46,611 nt of DNA. It comes from DATDCV01 sp036524155 (GTDB lineage Bacteria; Verrucomicrobiota; Verrucomicrobiia; Limisphaerales; UBA8199). Below are positions 35,001 through 41,819 of the stretch, piece by piece. Under the pieces are notes generated by a model. The model saw only the letters and a list, made by a program, of their open reading frames with translations, searched no databases and had not been told where the DNA came from. Positions within the stretch are counted from its first letter, which is position 1; every line of letters starts with the position of its first letter. Location of the stretch: the NCBI GenBank assembly GCA_036524155.1, contig DATDCV010000592.1, positions 1 through 46,611 on the forward strand, in the 5' to 3' direction. A program made the position numbers and the translations under genes.

Positions 35001-35580
35001 CTGGGCGTCCAAATGGAACGAGCGCGCGGTGCTGAGCCGGAACCGGATCGGCCTCGCGCACGAGGACCTGGTCATGGCCGTGCTGATCCAGACGGTGGTG
35101 GAAGCCGATTACGCTTTCGTCATCCACACCGCCAACCCCTCCACCGGCAACCGGGACGAGCTGTATGCGGAAGTGGTGCTGGGACTCGGGGAGACGCTCG
35201 TGGGGAATTACCCGGGGCGCGCGCTCGGTTTTGTCTGGGAAAAGAAATCCGGGCAGCTTCGCCTGCTGTCGTTTCCGGGCAAGAGCGTGGGCCTTTACGG
35301 GGGCGGCCTGATCTTCCGGTCCGACTCGAACGGCGAGGACCTCGAAGGCTACGCCGGGGCCGGCCTCTACGACAGCGTGTTGCTCCAGCCCGCGCGGCCA
35401 GTGCAGTTGGATTATTCCGAAGAGCCGCTGAACTGGGACGAGGGTTTCCGCGCGAACCTGCTGGCTTCTATTGCCCGGCTGGGCCTGGCCATTGAAGCCG
35501 CCCTGGGTTCGCCCCAGGACATCGAGGGCGCCGTCGCCAAAGCAGAGTATTTCCTCGTGCAGACACGGCCGCAGGTATGA
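32077..35580 (+). CDS. Plant-type alpha-glucan, water dikinase (EC 2.7.9.4-like)
   Basis: This 1167-residue protein has the layout of plant GWD. Two CBM45-like starch-binding modules open it (LHWG with W53; LHWG with W197, each followed by a DW/EW..P..P motif and T-F). The middle has EWHQKLHNNTTPDDIVICEA (about 424-441). The phosphohistidine site is H782 in DLVSHVAVRARN, which matches plant SHVSVRARN. The ATP-grasp-like C-terminus contains SDSNGEDLEGYAGAGLYDS (about 1082-1100), EWIGPQDIEG-like GSPQDIEG, and ends in QTRPQV, the PPDK-type nucleotide-binding signature. GWD transfers the ATP beta-phosphate to glucose C6 of starch, opening it for breakdown. Six bases separate it from glgB; its stop overlaps the next start. 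The chloroplast transit peptide is absent, as expected. Confidence 0.93.
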   Translation: MPHTKAKPVPEPAATERITTRSGVVLLVEKRGDERRIELSLRAQTPRKCVLHWGLRRGNQPDWQALPAALWPEGTTAAGANAMQTSFKKQNGEGRIAIALAPGAEGAALEFVLFFPDEGNWDNNGRRNYQIAVAAPAPPGPGPTGLLETEIGGAEVLFHRVFEAEGAGGLAVAVVKADGRCRVLFYSDMPEPLALHWGMARRSPHEWLLPPESLRPPGTLLWQGHTAQTPFAEANGARRLALEFPEGEAPLGIQFVLKQGPDGRWLKQRGGNFYVPIHTPPQAAPLFQAGEQAELSGRIIQAETGPGSWTLMHRFNLCYDLLDQVQGNNDGLALLYVWLRFSGIRQLTWQRNYNTKPRELAHAQERLTHKLADCYRTQPDGRPLVRLMLATVGRGGDGQRIRDEILQIMHRHHVKEVSGHFTEEWHQKLHNNTTPDDIVICEANLEFLRSNGNLDRFYQTLREGGVTRERLESFERPIRTNPDFVPHLKDALIHDFENFLKVLKAVHSGTDLETAMNTAWNSLDPDTQSRLREVWSRRNDPPDALASLVEQITEVRRRLSRLLHEGQALRALLYLDLALEQLVRVVVERNLHQHLSGDQLTDLTGCVLENVTLSFEDPELASCLRHWARLRSLPRFGAAWSLHASSVVDRVGRALGDWTDRLYRLLQPKAEFLGQAFSAESWTITLFSEEVVRGSSLGFALAMLLHQLGRVLRQAANLGAWRIVSRGSGTGQVEVVEALRSVQGRRFGGRTVVVADKVMGDEEIPAEVVAVIAPDVTDLVSHVAVRARNAGVLFASCSEPETLQRLKALQGHPVRVTVTAAGDVVFEETVPETGAPAAPARRARPKISRPKFTRFAVAAGEFNSSLVGGKSLRQEQLRGKLPDWIRQPASAAVPFGVFEHVLSLEENGRSARRYAELTAGLKNGADPAALAAVREAVQSLAAPDSLKKALREASSQAGLPWPGNWDAAWRCVKQVWASKWNERAVLSRNRIGLAHEDLVMAVLIQTVVEADYAFVIHTANPSTGNRDELYAEVVLGLGETLVGNYPGRALGFVWEKKSGQLRLLSFPGKSVGLYGGGLIFRSDSNGEDLEGYAGAGLYDSVLLQPARPVQLDYSEEPLNWDEGFRANLLASIARLGLAIEAALGSPQDIEGAVAKAEYFLVQTRPQV

Positions 35581-36512
35581 AACCCCGACCGCCAGCAGAA
35601 TCGTCGCGCGATCCCGGCAGCTTCGCCCCGCCGAGGTCGGGTTCGGTCTGGGTCGGCAACCAAACCGCTTTTTCGGCGGCGCACCTGATGGAGCCGTTCG
35701 AGTACGCGGTCGCCAATGGCTTTGATGCCTTCGAATGGTTCCCGGACAAGAAACCCGGCGGCGCCGGCTGGGATGAGTCGGATTTGGACGAGGGGCGCCG
35801 CGCCGAGATCCGGCAGACGGCGCGGTTCTGCCGCATGCGGCTTTCGGTGCATGCGGGCTGGGCGATTGACCCGCTGGCGGCCGAAGGCGGCCTGTTGTTG
35901 CGCCGGGACATCGAGCTGGCGAGGGACCTTGGGGCGGCGGTGATGGTCGTGCACCTGCGCGCCGAAGCCGGCGCGGCCGCCTTCGCCGGGGCGCTGCTCT
36001 CACCGCTGCGGTGGGCCGCAGCCAACGGCCTCCAACTCGCCATCGAGAATACCGTCAGCACATCCCCTGCCGATTTCAATGAACTGTTCGCTGCGTTGCG
36101 GGCGCTGGATCCCCCGGAGTTGCGTCACGCCGGCATGTGCCTTGATCTTGGCCATGCGAATCTGTGCGCCGCGACCCGGAACCATTACCTCGAGTTCATC
36201 GATCAATTGCAGCCGCAAGTGCCTATCCTCCACCTCCATGTGCACGAGAACCGCGGCGACGCGGATACCCATTTGCCGCTCTTCACCGGGCCGGCGGCGC
36301 AGGATGACCACGGCGTGCGCGGGTTCGTCGAACGGATGAAACGGCGGGGCTTTTCGGGGTCGATCATCCTCGAGCAGTGGCCCAATCCACCCTCGCTGCT
36401 GAACGGGGCGCGCGATGGCTTGCGACGGCTATGGGATGCGGCGGCCGGGCGGGATCAGGGCGGCGCTGAAAACACCATTAGAAGGGTCGAGTCAAGCAAT
36501 GAAAAACGTTGA
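35577..36512 (+). CDS. TIM-barrel sugar isomerase/epimerase-like protein
   Basis: This 311-residue protein is of the xylose-isomerase-like/AP-endonuclease-2 TIM-barrel type. Candidate metal ligands follow the usual order: H in VMVVHLRAEAG, E in AIENTVS, D and H in CLDLGHANL, H in LHLHVHENRGD, and E in IILEQWPNP. Such barrels isomerise or epimerise sugars or sugar phosphates, or cut damaged DNA. Its start overlaps the GWD stop (ATGA), so it is coupled to GWD and probably acts on a product of glucan turnover, but the substrate is unknown. The first 25 residues (PRPPAESSRDPGSF) are low-complexity. Confidence 0.82.
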   Translation: MKPRPPAESSRDPGSFAPPRSGSVWVGNQTAFSAAHLMEPFEYAVANGFDAFEWFPDKKPGGAGWDESDLDEGRRAEIRQTARFCRMRLSVHAGWAIDPLAAEGGLLLRRDIELARDLGAAVMVVHLRAEAGAAAFAGALLSPLRWAAANGLQLAIENTVSTSPADFNELFAALRALDPPELRHAGMCLDLGHANLCAATRNHYLEFIDQLQPQVPILHLHVHENRGDADTHLPLFTGPAAQDDHGVRGFVERMKRRGFSGSIILEQWPNPPSLLNGARDGLRRLWDAAAGRDQGGAENTIRRVESSNEKR

Positions 36513-36525
36513 TGATAACTGAAAG

Positions 36526-36558
36526 GAAACTCCCTGCTGATTTTTATCAACGGGAGTT
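36526..36558 (+). terminator. Hairpins between glucan operon and LysR gene
   Basis: AACTCCC and GGGAGTT flank a 17-base centre containing TTTTTATC. A second, overlapping dyad CGTTGAT ... ATCAACG spans 36508-36553. They may terminate the glucan operon or serve as LysR operator; the data do not decide. No run of U follows the stem. Confidence 0.4.
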
Positions 36559-36594
36559 GTTGACTTGGGCCCTGAGTTGGTATTCACTCCGCTT

Positions 36595-37476
36595 ATGCAA
36601 ATTGAAAGTCTGAAGGTTTTTTGCGATCTGACGGAGACCGAGAGTTTCACCAAGGCGGCGCAGATTAACAGCGTCACCCAATCGGCGGTCAGCCAGACCA
36701 TCAGCTCGCTGGAGCGGCAGTTCAAATCGCTGCTGATTGAGCGGAGCAAAAAGAATTTCCGGCTCACGGCGGAAGGGGAGGTGTTGTACGACTACAGCAA
36801 GCAGATCCTGCAGACCTACGACGCGCTGTACAGCAAGCTGCAGGAGATTAAGGAAATTATTTCAGGCAACATCCGGGTGGCGACAATTTACAGCATCGGC
36901 TTGCACGTGCTGCCGCCCTACCTGAAGAAGTTTCTGAAGAGCTTCCCCACCGTCAACGTCCACGTCGAGTACCGCCGGCCCGACCAGGTTTACGAGGACG
37001 TCCTGGGCAACGTGGTCGACCTTGGCCTCGTCGCCTACCCGGTGCGCGATCCGAAGCTGGAGATCGTCCAGCTCCGCAAGGACGTGCTGGTGCTCATCGC
37101 CAACCCGCAGCATCCGTTCGCCAAGCTCAAGGGCATAAAACTCAAAGCGCTCAGCGGCCAGAAGGTGGTCAGCTTCGAGCGGGATATCCCCACCCGCCGC
37201 GCCCTGGACAAGATCTTCAAGGACCACGGGGTCTCCGTCGATCACGTGATGGAGTTTGATAACATCGAAACGGTGAAGCGGGCCGTCGAGATCGATTCCG
37301 GCGTCGCCATCGTTCCCCAGGAAACCATTCGTCAGGAGGTCGCGAACGGGACGCTCGCCGCCGTCAAGCTCGAAGACGGCGAATACCACCGGCCGCTGGG
37401 AGTCATCCATAAGAAGAACAAGGTGCTCTCCCCGGCGATCAAACAGTTCATCGCCCTGCTAAAGGAACCGGCGTAA
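36595..37476 (+). CDS. LysR-family transcriptional regulator
   Basis: This 293-residue protein begins with the LysR helix-turn-helix (MQIESLKVFCDLTETESFTKAAQINSVTQSAVSQTISSLERQF) and continues with the substrate-binding domain (GNIRVATIYSIGLHVLPPYLKKF, IVPQETIRQEV). The VTQSAVSQ helix is of the CysL/CbbR-like type. The ATG at 36595 matches the usual N-terminus. It lies 82 bases downstream of the glucan operon, same strand, with dyads in the gap, and is convergent with thrS. It could respond to sulfur or sugar metabolites; the target is not evident. Confidence 0.9.
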   Translation: MQIESLKVFCDLTETESFTKAAQINSVTQSAVSQTISSLERQFKSLLIERSKKNFRLTAEGEVLYDYSKQILQTYDALYSKLQEIKEIISGNIRVATIYSIGLHVLPPYLKKFLKSFPTVNVHVEYRRPDQVYEDVLGNVVDLGLVAYPVRDPKLEIVQLRKDVLVLIANPQHPFAKLKGIKLKALSGQKVVSFERDIPTRRALDKIFKDHGVSVDHVMEFDNIETVKRAVEIDSGVAIVPQETIRQEVANGTLAAVKLEDGEYHRPLGVIHKKNKVLSPAIKQFIALLKEPA

Positions 37477-37500
37477 TTTTGAGGCGAGTTTGCTGGGCCG

Positions 37501-39354
37501 TCAGCCTCTCCGGTCTTTGACCGCGGCGAGGATATCGGCCACCGCCTCCGCCTTGGGCCGTGCTCCCACGCTGCCTTTGCCGTGAAGGCGGACACTGACG
37601 GCGTTGGCCTGCATGTCCCTCGGACCGACGACGAGCATCGTGTGGACCTTGGCCTGTTCGGCACGCTGGATTTTGCCGTTGATCTTGTCGTTGCTGTAAT
37701 CACCTTCGGCGCGGATCATGCCGGCGCGCAGCTCCTGGACGATACCCCGGGCATAGCCGACCAGCGGTTCCTCTTCGCCGATCGTCAGCACCCGCACCTG
37801 TTCCGGTGCCAGCCAGAGCGGGAAATTCCCGGCGTAGTGTTCGATCAGGAAACCGATAAACCGCTCATGCGTTCCCAACGGCGCGCGGTGAATGCACAAC
37901 GGCGTCTTTTCGGTGTTGTCCTTGTCGCGATACACCAGCCCGAAACGTTTCGGCTGCGCAAAATCCACCTGGTTGGTTGCCAGCGTAAATTCCCGGCCGA
38001 TGACGCTCCACACCTGCACGTCGATTTTCGGGCCGTAAAACGCCGCTTCGTTCGGCACCTCGACGAAGTTGATCCCCGACTCCTGCAGCACCCGCCGGAC
38101 CATGTCTTCGGTCTGTTTCCATAATTCGGGCTCATTGACGAATTTCTGGCCGAGCTTCGCCGGGTCGTGCGTGCTGTAGCGCATCACGTATTTGTCGATC
38201 CCGAAGATCTTGAAATACCGCAGGTACATGTCGTTGACGGCGTTAAACTCGGCGGCGAACTGCTCCGGCGTGCAGTAGATATGCGCGTCGTTCATGTTCA
38301 TCGAACGCACCCGCATTAATCCGAACAGTTCGCCCGATTGTTCATAGCGATAGCAGGTGCCGTATTCGGCCAGGCGCAGCGCCAGGTCCCGGTAGCTCCG
38401 CGGTTCGGCCGCGAAAATCCGGTGATGGTGCGGACAGTTCATCGCTTTGACGTAATACCTTTCGGCCGTTTCCGCGGTCCCCCCTTCGCGCAATTCCATC
38501 GGCGGGAACATGCTCTCCGCATAATACGGCAGGTGGCCGGAGGTCTTGTACAAGGCTTCTTTGGCCAGATGCGGTGTCTTCACCCGAACGTAGCCGGCCG
38601 CAAACTCCGTCTCCTTGGCCAGCTTTTCGAGCTCTTCGACGATCGCGCCGCCCTTGGGCAGCCACAGCGGCAAACCCGGCCCGACGTAGTCGGTGTCGAT
38701 CACATACAGCCCCATCTCGGCGCCGATCTTCCGGTGGTCGCGGCGTTTGGCCTCCTCGAGCATTTTGAAGTAGGCCTCGAGCTCGGTCTTGTTTTTGAAC
38801 GCCGTGCCGTAAACGCGCTGGAGCTGGGGGTTCTTCTCATCGCCCTTGTAGTAGGCGCTGGCGACGCTCGTGAGCCTGTGGGCCCCGATATTCCCGGTCC
38901 GCATCACGTGCGGTCCGGCGCACAGATCGACGAAATCACCGCTCTGGTAATAAGAAATGGGCTCGCCCTCCGGAATGTCCTGCAGGTTGCCCAGCTTGAA
39001 CTTGCTCGGCACCGGCCGCTCACTCAGCGCGCCCAGCCGCCCGCTCTGAGCGTCGCGAAAGGCCTGTTCGCGCGTCACCACCTTCTTCTCGAACGGGTGA
39101 TTGGCTTTGATTTCCTTTTTCATTTCCGCCTCGATGGCGGGGAAATCCTCCGGCGTGATCCGGTGCGGCAGCTCGACATCATAATAGAACCCGTTCTCGA
39201 CGGCCGGCCCGGAGGCGAGCTGGGCCTCGGGCCAGAGCCGCAGGATGGCAGTGGCCATCACGTGCGCGCACGAGTGCCGCAGGCGCTCCAGCTCGGTCAT
39301 TCGGTTCCGGTCGTCCGGAGTCTTGCGTTCCGGTTGATTATTGTTTTCGTCCAT
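37501..39354 (-). CDS. thrS: Threonine--tRNA ligase lacking the TGS domain
   Basis: This 617-residue enzyme charges tRNA-Thr. The editing domain (HSCAHVMATAILRLWP at residues 28-43, YYDVELPHRITPEDFPAIEAEM, DFVDLCAGPHV) starts almost at the N-terminus, so the usual 60-residue TGS domain is absent. The class II core has zinc and substrate motifs MNCPHHHRIF, RSMNMNDAHIY and LCIHRAPLGTHERFIGFLIEHYAGNFPLWLAPEQ; the anticodon-binding domain ends the protein. Several core positions differ from the E. coli sequence (CYRYEQSG for CHRNEPSG, TNQVDF for TIQLDF). The initiation site is at 39354. It is the last gene on the minus strand before the LysR gene. Confidence 0.95.
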   Translation of the reverse strand: MDENNNQPERKTPDDRNRMTELERLRHSCAHVMATAILRLWPEAQLASGPAVENGFYYDVELPHRITPEDFPAIEAEMKKEIKANHPFEKKVVTREQAFRDAQSGRLGALSERPVPSKFKLGNLQDIPEGEPISYYQSGDFVDLCAGPHVMRTGNIGAHRLTSVASAYYKGDEKNPQLQRVYGTAFKNKTELEAYFKMLEEAKRRDHRKIGAEMGLYVIDTDYVGPGLPLWLPKGGAIVEELEKLAKETEFAAGYVRVKTPHLAKEALYKTSGHLPYYAESMFPPMELREGGTAETAERYYVKAMNCPHHHRIFAAEPRSYRDLALRLAEYGTCYRYEQSGELFGLMRVRSMNMNDAHIYCTPEQFAAEFNAVNDMYLRYFKIFGIDKYVMRYSTHDPAKLGQKFVNEPELWKQTEDMVRRVLQESGINFVEVPNEAAFYGPKIDVQVWSVIGREFTLATNQVDFAQPKRFGLVYRDKDNTEKTPLCIHRAPLGTHERFIGFLIEHYAGNFPLWLAPEQVRVLTIGEEEPLVGYARGIVQELRAGMIRAEGDYSNDKINGKIQRAEQAKVHTMLVVGPRDMQANAVSVRLHGKGSVGARPKAEAVADILAAVKDRRG

Positions 39355-39384
39355 AAAAGTCGTTGGTCGCAGTTAGCTCACCGC

Positions 39385-39876
39385 TCAGGCACGCTTGTTG
39401 TCGGCGTGACACACCATATCGATCACCACTGTGCTCGCCAATATGAGCACAGGGTCCTCGCCGCCGGCGATGTCCACACCGTAAGTATCCGCCCAGGAAA
39501 ACCACCGTTTGGAGACCTCGGCCACCGGTCGATCCCCGCGCCGGAAAGTGTACTCCATGTCCAGAAAATTGCCCTGTGCCTCCAAATCATCGGGGCCGGG
39601 CACATCCACGACAAAACGGCAACGGAACAACGTGAACAATTGTTTTTTCACCACTGCAATCAACTCGCCCCCGCGGGAGATCTCATACGTCGGTCCCCAG
39701 GCCAGCAGCTTCTGTTTGATGAAAGCCAGTTCGTTGCCGGCCAGATCCTGAAACGACAGCTTGTTGCCGAGGCTGAACGCGCGGCCGTCGACGAAAAAGA
39801 CATCCTCGCCCGCATCATTCTTGATGCGGAAATCATCGCCCCACGAGAACAGCTTCTGCTTCATCAAGTAGCGCAT
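39385..39876 (-). CDS. LURP-one-related / Tubby-C-like protein
   Basis: This 163-residue protein matches the LURP-one-related fold: MRYLMKQKLFSWGDDFRIKNDAGEDVFFVDGRAFSLGNKLSF, then LAFIKQKLLAWGPTYEISRGGELIAVVKKQLF and RPVAEVSKRWFSWADTYGVDIAGGEDPVLILASTVVID. Such proteins share a membrane-tethered beta-barrel-like fold with phospholipid scramblases; bacterial functions are undefined. The start at 39876 coincides with the conserved MRYLMKQKLF opening. A structured leader with an intrinsic-terminator hairpin lies upstream (39904-39966). It lies 30 bases upstream of thrS (starts at 39354) on the same strand, so a joint transcript is possible. Confidence 0.85.
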   Translation of the reverse strand: MRYLMKQKLFSWGDDFRIKNDAGEDVFFVDGRAFSLGNKLSFQDLAGNELAFIKQKLLAWGPTYEISRGGELIAVVKKQLFTLFRCRFVVDVPGPDDLEAQGNFLDMEYTFRRGDRPVAEVSKRWFSWADTYGVDIAGGEDPVLILASTVVIDMVCHADNKRA

Positions 39877-39903
39877 AGATCTGTAGTGCTCCGCCAGTTG
39901 TTT

Positions 39904-40014
39904 AAACAAAAACGCCTCGAAGCAACTCGAGGCGTGGGCGTTCATTCCCTCAACGAGGATGAACGCTAAATCTTGGTCGTTGTGCTCTGTCCGTTTACCA
40001 CGGTCTGGAAGGTA
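39904..40014 (-). ncRNA. Candidate small RNA or attenuator upstream of the LURP-one gene
   Basis: On the minus strand a promoter-like pair TTGCCA (40037-40032) and TACCTT (40014-40009) with 17-base spacing precedes a transcript that would fold into two hairpins: a 12-bp stem with a 2-base bulge at 39966-39938 (GCGTTCAT/ATGAACGC arms, CCTC-loop-GAGG inside) and an 8-bp stem CGCCTCGA/TCGAGGCG at 39934-39913 followed by TTTTTGTTT. That last part has the form of an intrinsic terminator. Predicted length is about 100 bases. It could be a free-standing sRNA or a leader of the gene at 39876; no known Rfam family is recognised. Confidence 0.5.
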
Positions 40015-40084
40015 GGAGACACTGCCAGCCTTGGCAAGACCCAACCGCATTGACGCCCCGTCCCCCTGGCGTTACGCTTTGTTA

Positions 40085-41122
40085 ATGGCTGAATTAGCTG
40101 AAATTGCACCGCCGGGCGTGGACCGGTTTCCGTTGCGCCAGCCGTTGCCGCGCGACCAGGTGGATGCTTTGTCCCGCGAGATCCTGATCCTCAAGAAACA
40201 GCTCAACGCGGTGATCCTGGCGCACAACTACCAGGTGCCGGAGATTCAGGATATCGCCGATTACGTTGGCGATTCGCTGGGCCTGTCCCAGCAGGCGGCC
40301 CGCACCAGCGCCGATGTCATCGTCTTCTCCGGCGTGCATTTCATGGCCGAGACCGCCAAGATTCTGAACCCGGACAAGATCGTCGTGCTGCCGGACAAAC
40401 AGGCCGGCTGCTCGCTCGAGGAGAGCTGCCCGGCGGACAAGCTCGCCGAATTTCAACGGACCAACCCGAACTTCTGGACCGTCGCCTACATCAACTGCAG
40501 CGCGGACGTCAAAGCGCTGAGCGACGTGATCTGCACCAGCGGCAACGCCGTCAAGATCGTCGAGGCCGCCCCGAAAAACAAAGACCTGTTGTTTGTGCCG
40601 GACGAGAATCTGGGCGCGTGGGTGATGGAACAGACCGGCCGGCCAATGACGCTTTGGCGCGGCAATTGTTACGCCCATGTCGAGTTCCGCCGCGACAGCC
40701 TGCTGCGCCTCAAGGCATCGTTCCCCGATGCCAAGGTCGTCGTGCATCCCGAGAGCCTGCGCGAAGTCCGCGATTTGGCCGATGCGATTTGCTCGACGGA
40801 GAAAATGATTACCTACTGCAAGAGCAGCCCCGCCACGCAGTTCGTGATCGTAACCGAGTCCGGGATCATCCACCGCATGCAGAAGGAATGTCCCGGCAAG
40901 CAATTCATCTGTGCGCCGGCGGTCGATGCGATGCGCGCGCCGACCGACCCGTGCCATTGCAGCGAGTGCAAATACATGAAGATGAACACGCTCGAGAAAG
41001 TGCGCGACTGCATGAAGAACCTGGCTCCGCGCATCGAACTGCCGCGGCACATCATCGAGCGCGCCCGCCTGCCGATTCAGCGTATGCTGGACATTTCAGC
41101 CCGCACGGCGAAAGCCGTTTAA
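40085..41122 (+). CDS. nadA: Quinolinate synthase
   Basis: This 345-residue enzyme makes quinolinate from iminoaspartate and dihydroxyacetone phosphate, the first committed step of de novo NAD synthesis. Probable [4Fe-4S] ligands are C109 (QAGCSLEESC), C195 (RGNCYAHVEF) and a Cys of CHCSECKYM near the C-terminus. The substrate motifs AHNYQVPEIQDIADYVGDSL and FSGVHFMAETAKIL are intact. I chose the ATG at 40085 just before the conserved region; the frame is open to 40031. No nadB or nadC is adjacent. It is divergent from the LURP-one gene. Confidence 0.96.
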   Translation: MAELAEIAPPGVDRFPLRQPLPRDQVDALSREILILKKQLNAVILAHNYQVPEIQDIADYVGDSLGLSQQAARTSADVIVFSGVHFMAETAKILNPDKIVVLPDKQAGCSLEESCPADKLAEFQRTNPNFWTVAYINCSADVKALSDVICTSGNAVKIVEAAPKNKDLLFVPDENLGAWVMEQTGRPMTLWRGNCYAHVEFRRDSLLRLKASFPDAKVVVHPESLREVRDLADAICSTEKMITYCKSSPATQFVIVTESGIIHRMQKECPGKQFICAPAVDAMRAPTDPCHCSECKYMKMNTLEKVRDCMKNLAPRIELPRHIIERARLPIQRMLDISARTAKAV

Positions 41123-41222
41123 CCGGCGCGCAGAAATCCTTGCAGGAGACGACGAGCGTGACGCGCTGTGCGGAACGCTCGTGGTTTCCTATAAGCGGAA
41201 AAAGAACGTCTGCCAGTTCATC

Positions 41223-41411
41223 GGCCTCCTCTCCCCAGCCCTCTCCTCCCGGGGAGGAGAGGGAGAAACCAAGCGGCCCACGCTCACAACTGACGGCCGC
41301 GTTGTGTCCCCCTCTCCGCCTCTGGGGGAGAGGGGATAGGGGAGAGGTGGCACTCGGTTTGCGCAAGGTTCATGGTCCCAACGCTTGCGGGAACGCGAAA
41401 GGAGGTTTTCC
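41223..41411 (+). repeat. Two-hairpin dispersed repeat, copy 2
   Basis: This copy has GGCCTCCTCTCCCCAGCC, the hairpin CTCTCCTCCCGGGGAGGAGAG, a variable core, the hairpin CCCCTCTCCGCC/GGGGGAGAGGGG, then AGAGGTGGCACT and GGTTCATGGTCCCAA. It is inverted relative to copy 1 at 22485-22669. The rest of the 697-base gap 41123-41819 (nadA to sigma factor) shows no recognisable gene. Confidence 0.75.
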
Positions 41412-41803
41412 ATGAACTTCGCTGCGGTGGTAACAGGGCCTCCCCTCCCCCGACCTTCTCCTCCACAGAGCACCTGCTCCACAAGCCAACTGCCAACCGG
41501 GCCCTCAAGAGTGGGGCTACGTGGGAACACACTGCCGCCGGCGTTGACACTGGGGCCTCCGTTCGCCGGCCGCTTCCACGCCTGCAGGCACCTGGTCGCA
41601 CCATAGAGCTCGCCCGATTTTGCCCCTCAGGAGGCAACATCGGTGTAGAACACCGGGAAGGTAAATATGAACCGGTTGCCGGCGATGGGTGTCTAATACT
41701 TCGCTGTAATCACCCAATGAAAGCCGTGTCCCATCACGGTGCTATCGGGCTAAGGGTTTCAGGGAGTTCGCCTCGACGGATTTCTATCGTCTTCAACCAG
41801 CGT

Positions 41804-41819
41804 TTTTGCCCTGTAACTA
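41804..41819 (+). promoter_or_regulatory. Half-site of the ECF motif before the second sigma factor
   Basis: TTTTTGCCCTGTAACTAA abuts the sigma-factor start codon at 41820. It matches the upstream half of the motif at 45571-45584 (TTTGCCCTGTAACAAA) in all but one or two bases, but no GCCTTTGTACTA element follows at the fixed distance. It may be a degenerate or differently used site. Confidence 0.4.

Noticed and set aside
32047..36003. A 1318-codon open frame on the minus strand across the dikinase gene
   Set aside because: It is antisense to a protein that matches plant GWD along its length. The frame stays open because of high GC and codon bias; its product is rich in Arg, Gln, Pro and His with no domain pattern.
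39877..40050. A longer start for the LURP-one gene at 40050
   Set aside because: The added 58 residues cross the hairpins and the terminator-like U-run and have no family similarity; the conserved protein begins at 39876.
40015..40084. A riboswitch for NAD upstream of nadA
   Set aside because: I do not see the conserved core or the paired repeats of the known nadA-associated riboswitch, and the strong hairpins point to the minus strand.
40094..41050. 318-codon frame antisense to nadA
   Set aside because: nadA is certain and the antisense product has low-complexity composition without motifs.
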